A stretch of 45,339 nucleotides of DNA, taken from an uncultured Porphyromonadaceae bacterium. Lineage in GTDB: Bacteria; Bacteroidota; Bacteroidia; Bacteroidales; Muribaculaceae. The translations under genes were made by a program, and so were the position numbers. The stretch spans positions 1 to 45,339 of the forward strand of contig CABUPJ010000027.1 in the NCBI GenBank assembly GCA_902493335.1. Reading direction: 5' to 3'. Positions 24,748 to 32,905 of the stretch are shown here, piece by piece. The notes under the pieces were generated by a model, which made no database searches, was not told the origin of the DNA, and saw only the letters and a program-made list of their open reading frames with translations. The first letter of the stretch is position 1. Each line of letters starts with the position of its first letter.

Positions 24748-25065
24748 TCATAACATCTCGAACGAGATCACATAGATTTCCGTAACCGTATGCTTTATCG
24801 TATTGCGGTCTTCCCAGTATCGGGTGCGCAGAGTGCCTTCGACAAGCATACGGCGCCCTTTACGGATATATTTTTCGGCGAATTCGGCCAGACTGTCGGT
24901 CATGACGATATTGTGCCACTCGGTGCGTTCGGGAATCTCCGCGCCGTTGGGCGCGCGGCGTGCCGGCTCGGTTGTCGCGAGCGGGAACGAGGCTATCGGG
25001 CGCTTCTCGACAAATCTCATCTGCGGGTCTTTGCCCACATTGCCAAGCAGAATCACCTTGTTCAT
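24748..25065 (-). CDS. Short single-stranded DNA-binding protein
   Basis: The 105-residue protein is one OB-fold of the SSB type: MNKVILLGNVGKDPQMRF at the start, FPLATTEP, TEWHNIVM, and the strand YIRKGRRMLVEGTLRTRYWE. It stops right after the OB-fold and lacks the Gly-rich linker and acidic DDDIPF-type tail of the main replicative SSB. It is thus probably an accessory SSB, and a longer one should be encoded elsewhere. Its start overlaps the proC stop by 4 bases. Confidence 0.88.
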   Translation of the reverse strand: MNKVILLGNVGKDPQMRFVEKRPIASFPLATTEPARRAPNGAEIPERTEWHNIVMTDSLAEFAEKYIRKGRRMLVEGTLRTRYWEDRNTIKHTVTEIYVISFEML

Positions 25066-25844
25066 TTGCCGGCAGATGCTTTCAGGCCGTCGATGACAGC
25101 CGCGGTGAAACCCGATTTCTCCATAGCATTCAGACCTTTGATTGTCAGTCCGCCCGGAGTCGTGACATTGTCTATCGCCGCCTCGGGGTGTATCTTCTGC
25201 GCCTCAATCAGAGCAGCCGCACCCTCGACCGTGCGGCAGACATACTCACAGGCCTCCGAAGCCCTGAAGCCCAGCTCGACACCACCCTCGGAAGCTGCGC
25301 GTATATAGCGCATTGCATAGGCTATGCCACACGAACATAGCGCTGTGGCCGCGCCAAAAAGGCGCTCGTCGACAACGGCGGTCGTGCCTATCGAGTCGAA
25401 CATCGCCTTGAAAAGACCTTCATGGCAGCGGGCCTCGTCGTTGAGACAGACAAAGGTCATGCTCTTGCCGACAGCAGCGGCGGTGTTGGGCATCACGCGG
25501 GCGACGGGCGCGGCTGCGGCCGAAGTCCCGAGAGCCTCGCGCAGATCGGCGAGCGAAAAACCCGGGACAAGCGACGCCACGACCGTGCGGCTGTAGTCGA
25601 TTGCAGGCGCGACCTCGGCGATAACACCGGGCAGCACATATGGCTTCACGGCAAAGATGACAACATCGGCGTCTTTGACGGCCTCGACATTCGAGAGCGT
25701 CACGGCGACGCCATATTCTGCGGCAAGAGTATCAAGCTTGCCGCGCGAACGGTTGCTTACCGTCACACTATAGCCGGCGCGTGAAAGACCGGCGGCTATG
25801 GCGCCGCCCATAGCACCGGCACCTATGACTGAGATCCTTTTCAT
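25062..25844 (-). CDS. proC: Pyrroline-5-carboxylate reductase
   Basis: ProC reduces pyrroline-5-carboxylate to proline with NAD(P)H. The 260-residue protein begins with the Rossmann motif ISVIGAGAMGGAIAAGL. It has VIFAVKPYVL and RVMPNTAAAVG, and the C-terminal dimer domain with ALCSCGIAYAMRYIRA and NVTTPGGLTIKGLNAMEKSG, the substrate-binding loop. Length is normal. It is followed by a short ssb in the same unit. A likely promoter on the minus strand is TATTTTTG at 25867-25874. Confidence 0.95.
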   Translation of the reverse strand: MKRISVIGAGAMGGAIAAGLSRAGYSVTVSNRSRGKLDTLAAEYGVAVTLSNVEAVKDADVVIFAVKPYVLPGVIAEVAPAIDYSRTVVASLVPGFSLADLREALGTSAAAAPVARVMPNTAAAVGKSMTFVCLNDEARCHEGLFKAMFDSIGTTAVVDERLFGAATALCSCGIAYAMRYIRAASEGGVELGFRASEACEYVCRTVEGAAALIEAQKIHPEAAIDNVTTPGGLTIKGLNAMEKSGFTAAVIDGLKASAGK

Positions 25845-25919
25845 ATCCTTATTTATTTTAATTTCACAAAAATAATAAAAATCTATGAAGATTTTAGTAA
25901 TTTTGCGTTATTGACCACC
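25845..25919. promoter_or_regulatory. Divergent promoters of proC-ssb and the PUL regulator
   Basis: On the minus strand TATTTTTG (25867-25874) faces proC. On the plus strand TAATTTTG (25898-25905) faces the regulator, whose ATG is only 15 bases downstream, implying a very short leader. Neither has a convincing -33 element. Confidence 0.6.
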
Positions 25920-28823
25920 ATGAATCATCACATTATCAATTATATCAAATTCTTAGAATCTGTTTTTTTTGCGGCAGTCGCGGCATTGCTTGCGGCTTTC
26001 GTGACAGCTATACCCTCGTCGGCCTTAGGCCACCACTTCATCGACAATTTCAGCGAGCTGGCTCTCGGACAGGGCGGCCAGACGTGGGATATAGGAGTGT
26101 TCGACGACGACCTCGTGTTCTTCGCCAACAAAGACGGCGTCTACCGCTACGACGGCAACCGATGGACCGCACACCGATTCAACAACGGACTCGACGCCAG
26201 AGCCGTCAGCGCCGACCGCGAGCATCATCGCATCTATATCAGCGGCATCAACGAATTCGGTTACCTCAGCCCCGACAAACGCGGCTTCATGAAATACACC
26301 TGTCTGAGCGACAGTCTCGGCGAAGACAGACTGACCGGCAATATGTGGGGCATCTATAACCACAACGACGTCATCTTCGTTCAGGCCGACCAGAACATCC
26401 TGCGTATCAGCGGCCGACGGCACAGCGTCATCAGTTCGCCAGTCAAGCTCGACTGTTCGAGCATGATCAATGGCGTTCTCTATCTCGGCACCGAAGAAGG
26501 CCTGAAAATGCTCGTCGGCGACGCCATACTGACCGCTCACGGCACAGACGAACTCCGCGGGATGCGCATCCGCGGCATTCTTCCATATGACGACCGCCTG
26601 CTCATCGTCACGGTAAACTCGGGCCTCTACAGCTACGACGGACGCAGCCTCTCGAAATTTGATGTCGCCGGCGACTTCACTCGCCATAACGAGATTTTCT
26701 GCGCCGCCATCACCGGCAAGCGCTATCTCGCCCTTGGCTCGATACTCAACGGCGTCGCGGTCGTCGATCTCGCCACCGGACGCACGACCACCTACGACCA
26801 GAGTCTCGGGCTTCAGGACAACACCGTCCTGTCGCTCGCCTTCGACCACCGGGGCGACCTGTGGGTCGGTCTCGACAACGGCATCGACCGCATCAATCTG
26901 ACCGACCCCATCACCAAACTCATCAGCTCGGGTCAGCGCATAGGAGCCGGATATGCGGCCATAACCCATCGCAACAGGATCTATCTCGGCACAAACCGTG
27001 GACTCTTCTGCTGCGACACGCCGACAGGCGACAGCAGCATCTCCAAACTGCGCAGCGTCGGCAACAACTACGGTCAGGTATGGGGTCTCGCCGAACTCGA
27101 CGACAGGCTCTTCTGCCTCCACGACCGCGGTCTGCTCGAAATCGTCGGAGAGACAACCCGACGCATCGAAGGACTCACCGGCGTCTGGCAGCTCTTGCCG
27201 GTCAAAGGCCATGACGGGCTCTGCTATGCCGGCACATACGGCGGCATCTCGCTGCTGGCGCGCTCGGATGACGGCGAATGGACGCTCGCAGGCAACATCG
27301 ACGGTCTCGACGACAGCGTCTACAACATGGCCCTGGACGGCGACGGCTATGTCTGGTTTTTCAAAAGCGCCGTCGGCGCCGTACGCCTTAAAATAGACCT
27401 CTCCGCAATGAAAGTCGTCGAATCAAAATCCTACGGCATCGAAAAAGGTCTGCCGTCGGTCAACGACGTGTCGATCAGCGAAATCGACGACAACATACAC
27501 TTCGCCACACCCGAGGGCGCCTTCATATATGACGCCGCCGGCGACACCATCGTGCGCGACACGCCACTCGAAAAGCGCATAGGCGTCCAGAGCCTGCTCA
27601 AAGTCTGGCGCGACAAAGACTTCATATATGCCCTGACTCCTCGCGAGATCATACGATGCCGCGTGAGCCTCGCCGAAGACATACGCCGTCTGCCCGTGAT
27701 ACCCGAACACGCCCGCCCGCTCAACCTTTGTGTCGCCATGTTTGCCTTCGACGACACGACGATGGTATACCCCAACTACAGCGGATACACGGTGTTCAAC
27801 TTCGGCAAAAGCAACGAACCGGCCGGCGGCGTACTGAACGGAGCCATAAGCCATATCAGGATGAAAAACGCCGAAGACTCCGTCATCGTCAGCGACTCAT
27901 TCTCAAACGACAGGAAGGCGCTCCACATCTCACACAGCAACAACTCGGTAGTCATAGAATTCAGCGCACCCGACCGCTACCTGTCAATGATCAGAGGCTA
28001 CAGCTACCGCCTGAACGACGATCCCTGGAGCACACCGTCGATGAACACAGTCAAAGAGTATACCAACCTCGACGGCGGCGACTATGTCTTCGAGATAAAG
28101 ACTCTGCTCATCGACGGACGCGAACACATCAGCAGAGTCAGTTTTGAAGTCGAGCATCCGTGGTACCGGCGACTGTGGTTTATAGCCCTGACTATTATTA
28201 TATGTATAGCGACCGCGATGTCGGCGTTCTTCATGCTCAGACGCCGCATCAATTCACGACAGCAGAAACTCATAAAAGCCAAGGACGCCTTCATAGCGCG
28301 CCAAAAAGCCGAGTTTGAGAGCATCGATGAAATGAAAGACCGCAAAATCGACGAACTCGAGAAAGAAAACCTCCACAACGAACTCGAGCACAAGTCACAG
28401 GAAATCATAAACCTGCTGCTCAGTCTCTCAAACAAAAACGAAGCCCTCATCTCGATAAAGGAAGAACTCAAGAATATCAGCGCCGGTCTCAAAGGCGACG
28501 CCGCCACCCGCAAATCGCTGATGATACTCCAGAGCAGCATCGAGGCAAGCCTTGAGTCGGGAAACGTGCTCGAACGCATCGAAAACGAATTCAACATCGT
28601 CCACAACAATTTCATCAAGAACATACGCTCGCGTTATCCGTCCCTGACGACAAACGAACTTCTGCTCTGCGCCTATATAAAGATGAATCTCGCCACCAAA
28701 GAAATCGCTCCGCTGATGAACATGTCGGTGCGCGGCGTCGAGACGATACGCTACCGCATGCGTAAAAAACTCAGCCTCGAGCGCGAAGAATCCCTGACCG
28801 ACTTCCTCAACAAATTTAAGTGA
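25920..28823 (+). CDS. Membrane-spanning one-component PUL regulator (propeller, Y_Y_Y, LuxR-type HTH)
   Basis: I start at the ATG at 25920; a TTG three codons upstream is too near the promoter. The 967-residue protein opens with a hydrophobic signal (SVFFAAVAALLAAFVTAI). The periplasmic part, to about residue 740, is made of two-component-regulator-type propeller repeats (for example LSLAFDHRGDLWVGLDNGID and YNMALDGDGYVWFF), followed by a Y_Y_Y domain (RGYSYRLNDDPWS). One membrane helix follows (LWFIALTIIICIATAMSAFF, about 750-770), then a coiled coil and a LuxR-like helix-turn-helix (NLATKEIAPLMNMSVRGVET). There is no kinase or receiver domain. It probably senses glycan fragments and activates the genes at 29063-39490. 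Confidence 0.88.
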   Translation: MNHHIINYIKFLESVFFAAVAALLAAFVTAIPSSALGHHFIDNFSELALGQGGQTWDIGVFDDDLVFFANKDGVYRYDGNRWTAHRFNNGLDARAVSADREHHRIYISGINEFGYLSPDKRGFMKYTCLSDSLGEDRLTGNMWGIYNHNDVIFVQADQNILRISGRRHSVISSPVKLDCSSMINGVLYLGTEEGLKMLVGDAILTAHGTDELRGMRIRGILPYDDRLLIVTVNSGLYSYDGRSLSKFDVAGDFTRHNEIFCAAITGKRYLALGSILNGVAVVDLATGRTTTYDQSLGLQDNTVLSLAFDHRGDLWVGLDNGIDRINLTDPITKLISSGQRIGAGYAAITHRNRIYLGTNRGLFCCDTPTGDSSISKLRSVGNNYGQVWGLAELDDRLFCLHDRGLLEIVGETTRRIEGLTGVWQLLPVKGHDGLCYAGTYGGISLLARSDDGEWTLAGNIDGLDDSVYNMALDGDGYVWFFKSAVGAVRLKIDLSAMKVVESKSYGIEKGLPSVNDVSISEIDDNIHFATPEGAFIYDAAGDTIVRDTPLEKRIGVQSLLKVWRDKDFIYALTPREIIRCRVSLAEDIRRLPVIPEHARPLNLCVAMFAFDDTTMVYPNYSGYTVFNFGKSNEPAGGVLNGAISHIRMKNAEDSVIVSDSFSNDRKALHISHSNNSVVIEFSAPDRYLSMIRGYSYRLNDDPWSTPSMNTVKEYTNLDGGDYVFEIKTLLIDGREHISRVSFEVEHPWYRRLWFIALTIIICIATAMSAFFMLRRRINSRQQKLIKAKDAFIARQKAEFESIDEMKDRKIDELEKENLHNELEHKSQEIINLLLSLSNKNEALISIKEELKNISAGLKGDAATRKSLMILQSSIEASLESGNVLERIENEFNIVHNNFIKNIRSRYPSLTTNELLLCAYIKMNLATKEIAPLMNMSVRGVETIRYRMRKKLSLEREESLTDFLNKFK

Positions 28824-29062
28824 TTTTATCACACCTTAAAAAATGATGTTTTAAAACATGGCGAAATAGCCGTATTTTACAATCTCCTGTTTTACTGCTA
28901 TTTGACAAACTTCGACGAATTAATGACGTATTCAAAAATCATAGCTGACGTATTATTGAATAGTTAAAAATCTTGACATCGCACCATTCAAAACTTAAAT
29001 TTGCGAAAAAAAATTCGACTAACCTAATTGATACGACAGCATCTTTAACCTTAAACACTGAC
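28824..29062 (+). promoter_or_regulatory. PUL promoter region with phased direct repeats
   Basis: The promoter is TTG (28973-28975) and TAAATTTG (28996-29003), 20 bases apart. Upstream are two identical TGACGTATT sites (28924-28932 and 28946-28954, 22 bases apart) and a weaker CGACGAATT (28913-28921), 11 bases before the first. The palindrome ATGTTTTAAAACAT (28846-28859) lies just after the regulator gene. Confidence 0.65.
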
Positions 29063-30418
29063 ATGATTCGCACTTATTTAATTGCAGCGCTCGCAGCCAT
29101 CGGTTTTATCGGCTGCAGCAACTCAAAAGACGAGCCTGACGAACCCAAGACCGATACAACCATAACCGTATCGGAGAGCGCCATCGAGATTGACTCAGAG
29201 GCGCAGACTGTAAAATTCACAGTCACATCGACTGCAAACTGGAACATCAGCACCACCGCAGACTGGTGCAAACTGTTTCCTTCGGGCGGCATCAAAAACC
29301 AGGCCACAGAGGTCACCGCGACAGTGACAGCCAACACTGCCATGGAAGCCCGCACGGCAACCGTGACTATCACCGGCGGAGGCAAATCACAGGATGTCAC
29401 AATCAGACAGAATCCCAAATCGCAGGTGAGTCTGAGCGTCACATCGCTGTCGGCAGGCGCACAGAGGTCTGAAATCAGCTTCACCGTCACATCAAACACA
29501 TCTTATAATATAAGCAGCTCGGCCGCGTGGCTCAGTCTCGGCGACACCAAAGGCGAAGCCGGCGAGAAGACATTCAAGGCCACGGTTGACGAAAACACCG
29601 GCAACGCATCGCGCGAGGCCACGATAACAGTAGCCTACGGCAACGACTCACAGTCAATAAAGGTCACACAGCTGAGTGACTTCGTCAACACTCCCGACGG
29701 ATATACACTTGTCTGGAGCGATGAGTTCAACGACCCGAAATTCGATATGCCCGACGAAAGCCGGTGGTGGTATGAAGTATGGGCGCCGGGCTTTGTCAAC
29801 AACGAGCTTCAGCGCTATGTCGCCGGCAAGAGAGGCGACAAGAAGACAGCCGAAATCAGCAACGGTATTCTTAAAATACACGCCATCAAAGACGGCAACG
29901 AGGTCATCTCGGCTCGCGTCAACACCAAAGAGAGCTGGACATACGGCTACTTCGAGGCCCGCCTGAAACTTCCCAAAGGCAAAGGCACCTGGCCCGCATT
30001 CTGGATGATGCCCAAACAGGACAGCGCATGGCCCGCATGCGGCGAGATCGACATCATGGAAGAAGTAGGCTATCATCCCAACTACACATCGTCGTCGATA
30101 CACTGCGCGGCCTACAATCACGTCATGGGCACACAGCGCACAGCCGAAGTGTTTACAGCCGGAGCCGAAGACGAGTTCCACGTCTACGCCCTCGAGTGGA
30201 CCGAAGACTATATCAGAACATATGTCGACGGCAAACAGCTGCTCAACTTCACCAATGACAAAAAAGGCGATAACGACACATGGCCGTTCAGCAAGCCGTT
30301 CTACCTCAAGCTCAACCTCGCATGGGGCGGCGACTGGGGCGGCGCACAGGGTGTCGACGAAAGCTTCCTCCCCGCCACATACGAAATCGACTATGTCAGA
30401 GTCTTCAAAAAGAACTGA
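29063..30418 (+). CDS. GH16 endo-beta-glucanase lipoprotein with two BACON domains
   Basis: I start at the ATG at 29063 because it gives a lipoprotein signal (MIRTYLIAALAAIGFIGC, Cys18). Residues about 30-125 and 125-210 are two BACON-type Ig-like domains (TANWNISTTADWC and TSYNISSSAAWLSL). The GH16 domain follows (GYTLVWSDEFNDPKF to YVRVFKK). Its catalytic motif EIDIMEE has Glu328 (nucleophile), Asp330 and Glu333 (acid/base), and the extra Met is the mark of the laminarinase-type subgroup. It would cut beta-1,3- or mixed-link glucan at the cell surface. First enzyme of the PUL. Confidence 0.93.
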   Translation: MIRTYLIAALAAIGFIGCSNSKDEPDEPKTDTTITVSESAIEIDSEAQTVKFTVTSTANWNISTTADWCKLFPSGGIKNQATEVTATVTANTAMEARTATVTITGGGKSQDVTIRQNPKSQVSLSVTSLSAGAQRSEISFTVTSNTSYNISSSAAWLSLGDTKGEAGEKTFKATVDENTGNASREATITVAYGNDSQSIKVTQLSDFVNTPDGYTLVWSDEFNDPKFDMPDESRWWYEVWAPGFVNNELQRYVAGKRGDKKTAEISNGILKIHAIKDGNEVISARVNTKESWTYGYFEARLKLPKGKGTWPAFWMMPKQDSAWPACGEIDIMEEVGYHPNYTSSSIHCAAYNHVMGTQRTAEVFTAGAEDEFHVYALEWTEDYIRTYVDGKQLLNFTNDKKGDNDTWPFSKPFYLKLNLAWGGDWGGAQGVDESFLPATYEIDYVRVFKKN

Positions 30419-30492
30419 CACATACAAATCAAACACCGCACCTATACAATTTCACTTATAAATAATAATTGGTTTTAGAAGTTTGGCCCCAA

Positions 30493-30531
30493 GGTCACGG
30501 GCGCCCGGTTCATCAGACAGCGCCCGCGACC
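30493..30531 (+). other. Strong stem-loop between the GH16 and GH3 genes
   Basis: GGTCACGGGCGC (30493-30504) pairs with GCGCCCGCGACC (30520-30531) with one mismatch and a 15-base loop containing TTCATCA. CCCC (487-490) and GGGG (536-539 of the same kilobase) can extend it. No T run follows directly; TTTTTTT starts about 25 bases later. It may be an attenuator, a processing site or a 3' end stabiliser. Confidence 0.6.
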
Positions 30532-30580
30532 GTAAGGGGGATAAACATCAGTCCTCATTTTTTTCATCACACCTTAAACC

Positions 30581-32866
30581 ATGAACATCAAGCAAAAGAC
30601 ATATCTTTCTGCCTGTATAATCCTCGGCCTTAACATACTGGCGTCATGCAGCGGACGTTCGGACAGCGACGCGGTCTATAAAGACAGCAGCCGTCCGGTC
30701 GAAGAACGCGTCAGCGACCTGCTGTCGCGCATGACCGTCGACGAGAAAATCGGTCAGCTCAACCAGCGCAGTTTCTTTGTCGCAGAAGGAGCCGGCGACA
30801 TCTTCGGCCCGGGCATCGAGAGCGGCGCCATCGGATCGCTGCTCAACGTTCCGTCGGCCGAACTCTCAGACTCGCTTCAGAAAATCGCGATTGAGCGCAG
30901 CCGTCTGGGAATACCTCTGCTTATCGCCCGTGATGTCATACACGGCTACAAGACCATAATGCCCATACCGCTGGGTCAGGCTGCCACCTTCGACACCGCT
31001 GTCGTCGCCGACGGCGCCCGCGTCGCGGCTGTCGAGGCCTCGAGCGACGGCATACGCTGGACTTTCGCCCCGATGATCGACATCTCGCGTGACCCGCGCT
31101 GGGGACGCATCGCCGAGAGCTTCGGCGAAGACGTCTGTCTGACTTCACTGATGGGCCGCGCCATGGTCAGAGGCTTTCAGGGCGACGACAATGCCGCCCC
31201 CTCGTCGATAGCCGCCTGCGCCAAGCACTTTGTCGGCTACGGCGCCTCGCAGGCCGGACGCGACTACAACTCGACATACATTCCCGAACGCCAGCTGCGC
31301 GAAATCTACCTCACCCCCTTCGAGGAGGTCTGCAAGGAAGGCTGCCTGACATATATGTCGTCGTTTAACGACAACGACGGCATACCCGCCTCCGGCAACC
31401 GCCACGTCCTCACCGACATACTGCGCGGCGAGTGGAACTTCGACGGCTTTGTCGTCTCCGACTGGGCGAGTGTGGCCGAGATGATCAGCCACGGCTTCTG
31501 CGCCGACCGCCGCGACGCCGCCCGCAAAGGATTCACCGCCGGCGTCGACATGGAGATGGAAAGCGGCACATATCTCGAGCACATCAAATCACTGATTGAC
31601 GAAGGTCTCGTCAGCATGGACGACATCGACCGCTCGGTTGCAAACATCCTGAGAGTCAAATTCCGTCTCGGCCTGTTCGAGAATCCCTATATCGTCAATC
31701 CGCAGAGCGTCAAATACTGCAAGGAACACCTCGACGTCGCGCGCCGCGCCGCCCTCGAGAGCGTCATTATGCTCAAGAACGACAAGGCCACGCTGCCACT
31801 CGACAGCAACCGCGTCGGCCGCATACTTGTCACAGGCCCGATGGCCCACGCGCCCCACGACCAGCTCGGCACATGGGTCTTCGACGGCGAAAAAGACCAC
31901 ACCGTCACTCTTCTCGACGCCCTGCGCGACCGCTTCGGCGACAAAACCGCCATCGTCTACGAACCCGGCCTCGACTACAGCCGCCACCGCTCTGACGCCG
32001 GCATCGCCCGCGCTGTCGCCGCAGCCCGCAGCGCCGACGTCATCATCGCCGCCGTCGGCGAAGAGTCTATCCTCTCCGGCGAAGCCCACAGCGTCGCCGA
32101 CCTCAATCTCGTCGGCGACCAGAGCCGGCTCATCGCCGAACTCGCCAAAACAGGCAAACCCCTCATAACCGTCATCATGGCCGGCCGACCGCTGACGATA
32201 GGCCGTGAGGCCGACGCCTCAGACGCCGTGCTCTATGCCTTCCATCCCGGCACGATGGGCGGCCCGGCCCTCGCCGACCTCATCTTCGGTGTCGAAAGCC
32301 CCTCGGGCAAGACTCCCGTGACATTCGTCAAGCATGTCGGCCAGGTACCCACCTACTACAGCCGCAACAACACAGGCCGTCCCGCCTCAGGCTCGGAGAC
32401 CCTTCTCGACGACATAGAGCTCGAGGCCGGACAGACATCGCTCGGCTGCACATCGTTCTGGCTCGACGCAGGCTTCGGCCCGCTCTATCCCTTCGGTTAC
32501 GGTCTGAGCTACGGCAAATTCGACTACAGCGACCTCAGTCTCGACAAGGATGTCTACGGCGCCGGCGACACAATCACCGTCAGCTTCCGGCTCACGAACA
32601 GCGGCAGCCGCAAAGCCACCGAAGTCGCCCAGCTCTATGTCACCGACAAAGTAGGCTCTGTCACCCGCCCCGTGCGTGAGCTCAAGGGCTTCCGGCGCGT
32701 CAGCCTCGCACCCGGCGAGGATACCGTCGTCAGATTCGAGCTGCCCGTCAGCGACCTCGCTTTCTATGGCATCGACATGACCCGCGCCGTCGAGCCGGGC
32801 GCATTTGCCGTCGCCGTCGGCGGTGACAGCGACTGCACACTCTCACAAGACTTTGAAATCAAATAA
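30581..32866 (+). CDS. GH3 beta-glucosidase lipoprotein
   Basis: The 761-residue enzyme has a lipoprotein-type signal (CIILGLNILASC, Cys23). The N-terminal GH3 barrel includes IGQLNQRSFF, PRWGRIAESFGED, CAKHFVGYGASQAGRDYN and the nucleophile Asp294 in FVVSDWASV. The second GH3 domain has VGEESILSGEAHSVADL, and the C terminus is a fibronectin-III-like domain (GLSYGKFDYSDLSL, VRELKGFRRVSLAPGE). It resembles BglX-type enzymes that release glucose from beta-glucan oligosaccharides. A lipoprotein signal puts it in the envelope, probably the periplasmic face. It works after the GH16 enzyme. Confidence 0.93.
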   Translation: MNIKQKTYLSACIILGLNILASCSGRSDSDAVYKDSSRPVEERVSDLLSRMTVDEKIGQLNQRSFFVAEGAGDIFGPGIESGAIGSLLNVPSAELSDSLQKIAIERSRLGIPLLIARDVIHGYKTIMPIPLGQAATFDTAVVADGARVAAVEASSDGIRWTFAPMIDISRDPRWGRIAESFGEDVCLTSLMGRAMVRGFQGDDNAAPSSIAACAKHFVGYGASQAGRDYNSTYIPERQLREIYLTPFEEVCKEGCLTYMSSFNDNDGIPASGNRHVLTDILRGEWNFDGFVVSDWASVAEMISHGFCADRRDAARKGFTAGVDMEMESGTYLEHIKSLIDEGLVSMDDIDRSVANILRVKFRLGLFENPYIVNPQSVKYCKEHLDVARRAALESVIMLKNDKATLPLDSNRVGRILVTGPMAHAPHDQLGTWVFDGEKDHTVTLLDALRDRFGDKTAIVYEPGLDYSRHRSDAGIARAVAAARSADVIIAAVGEESILSGEAHSVADLNLVGDQSRLIAELAKTGKPLITVIMAGRPLTIGREADASDAVLYAFHPGTMGGPALADLIFGVESPSGKTPVTFVKHVGQVPTYYSRNNTGRPASGSETLLDDIELEAGQTSLGCTSFWLDAGFGPLYPFGYGLSYGKFDYSDLSLDKDVYGAGDTITVSFRLTNSGSRKATEVAQLYVTDKVGSVTRPVRELKGFRRVSLAPGEDTVVRFELPVSDLAFYGIDMTRAVEPGAFAVAVGGDSDCTLSQDFEIK

Positions 32867-32905
32867 CATAACAATTCAACTAATCTATTACCTAATCCTT
32901 TTGTA

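Noticed and set aside
26025..27212. Open frame of about 395 codons on the minus strand inside the PUL regulator
   Set aside because: It is Val/Glu/Ala-rich antisense translation of propeller repeats, with no domain or promoter.
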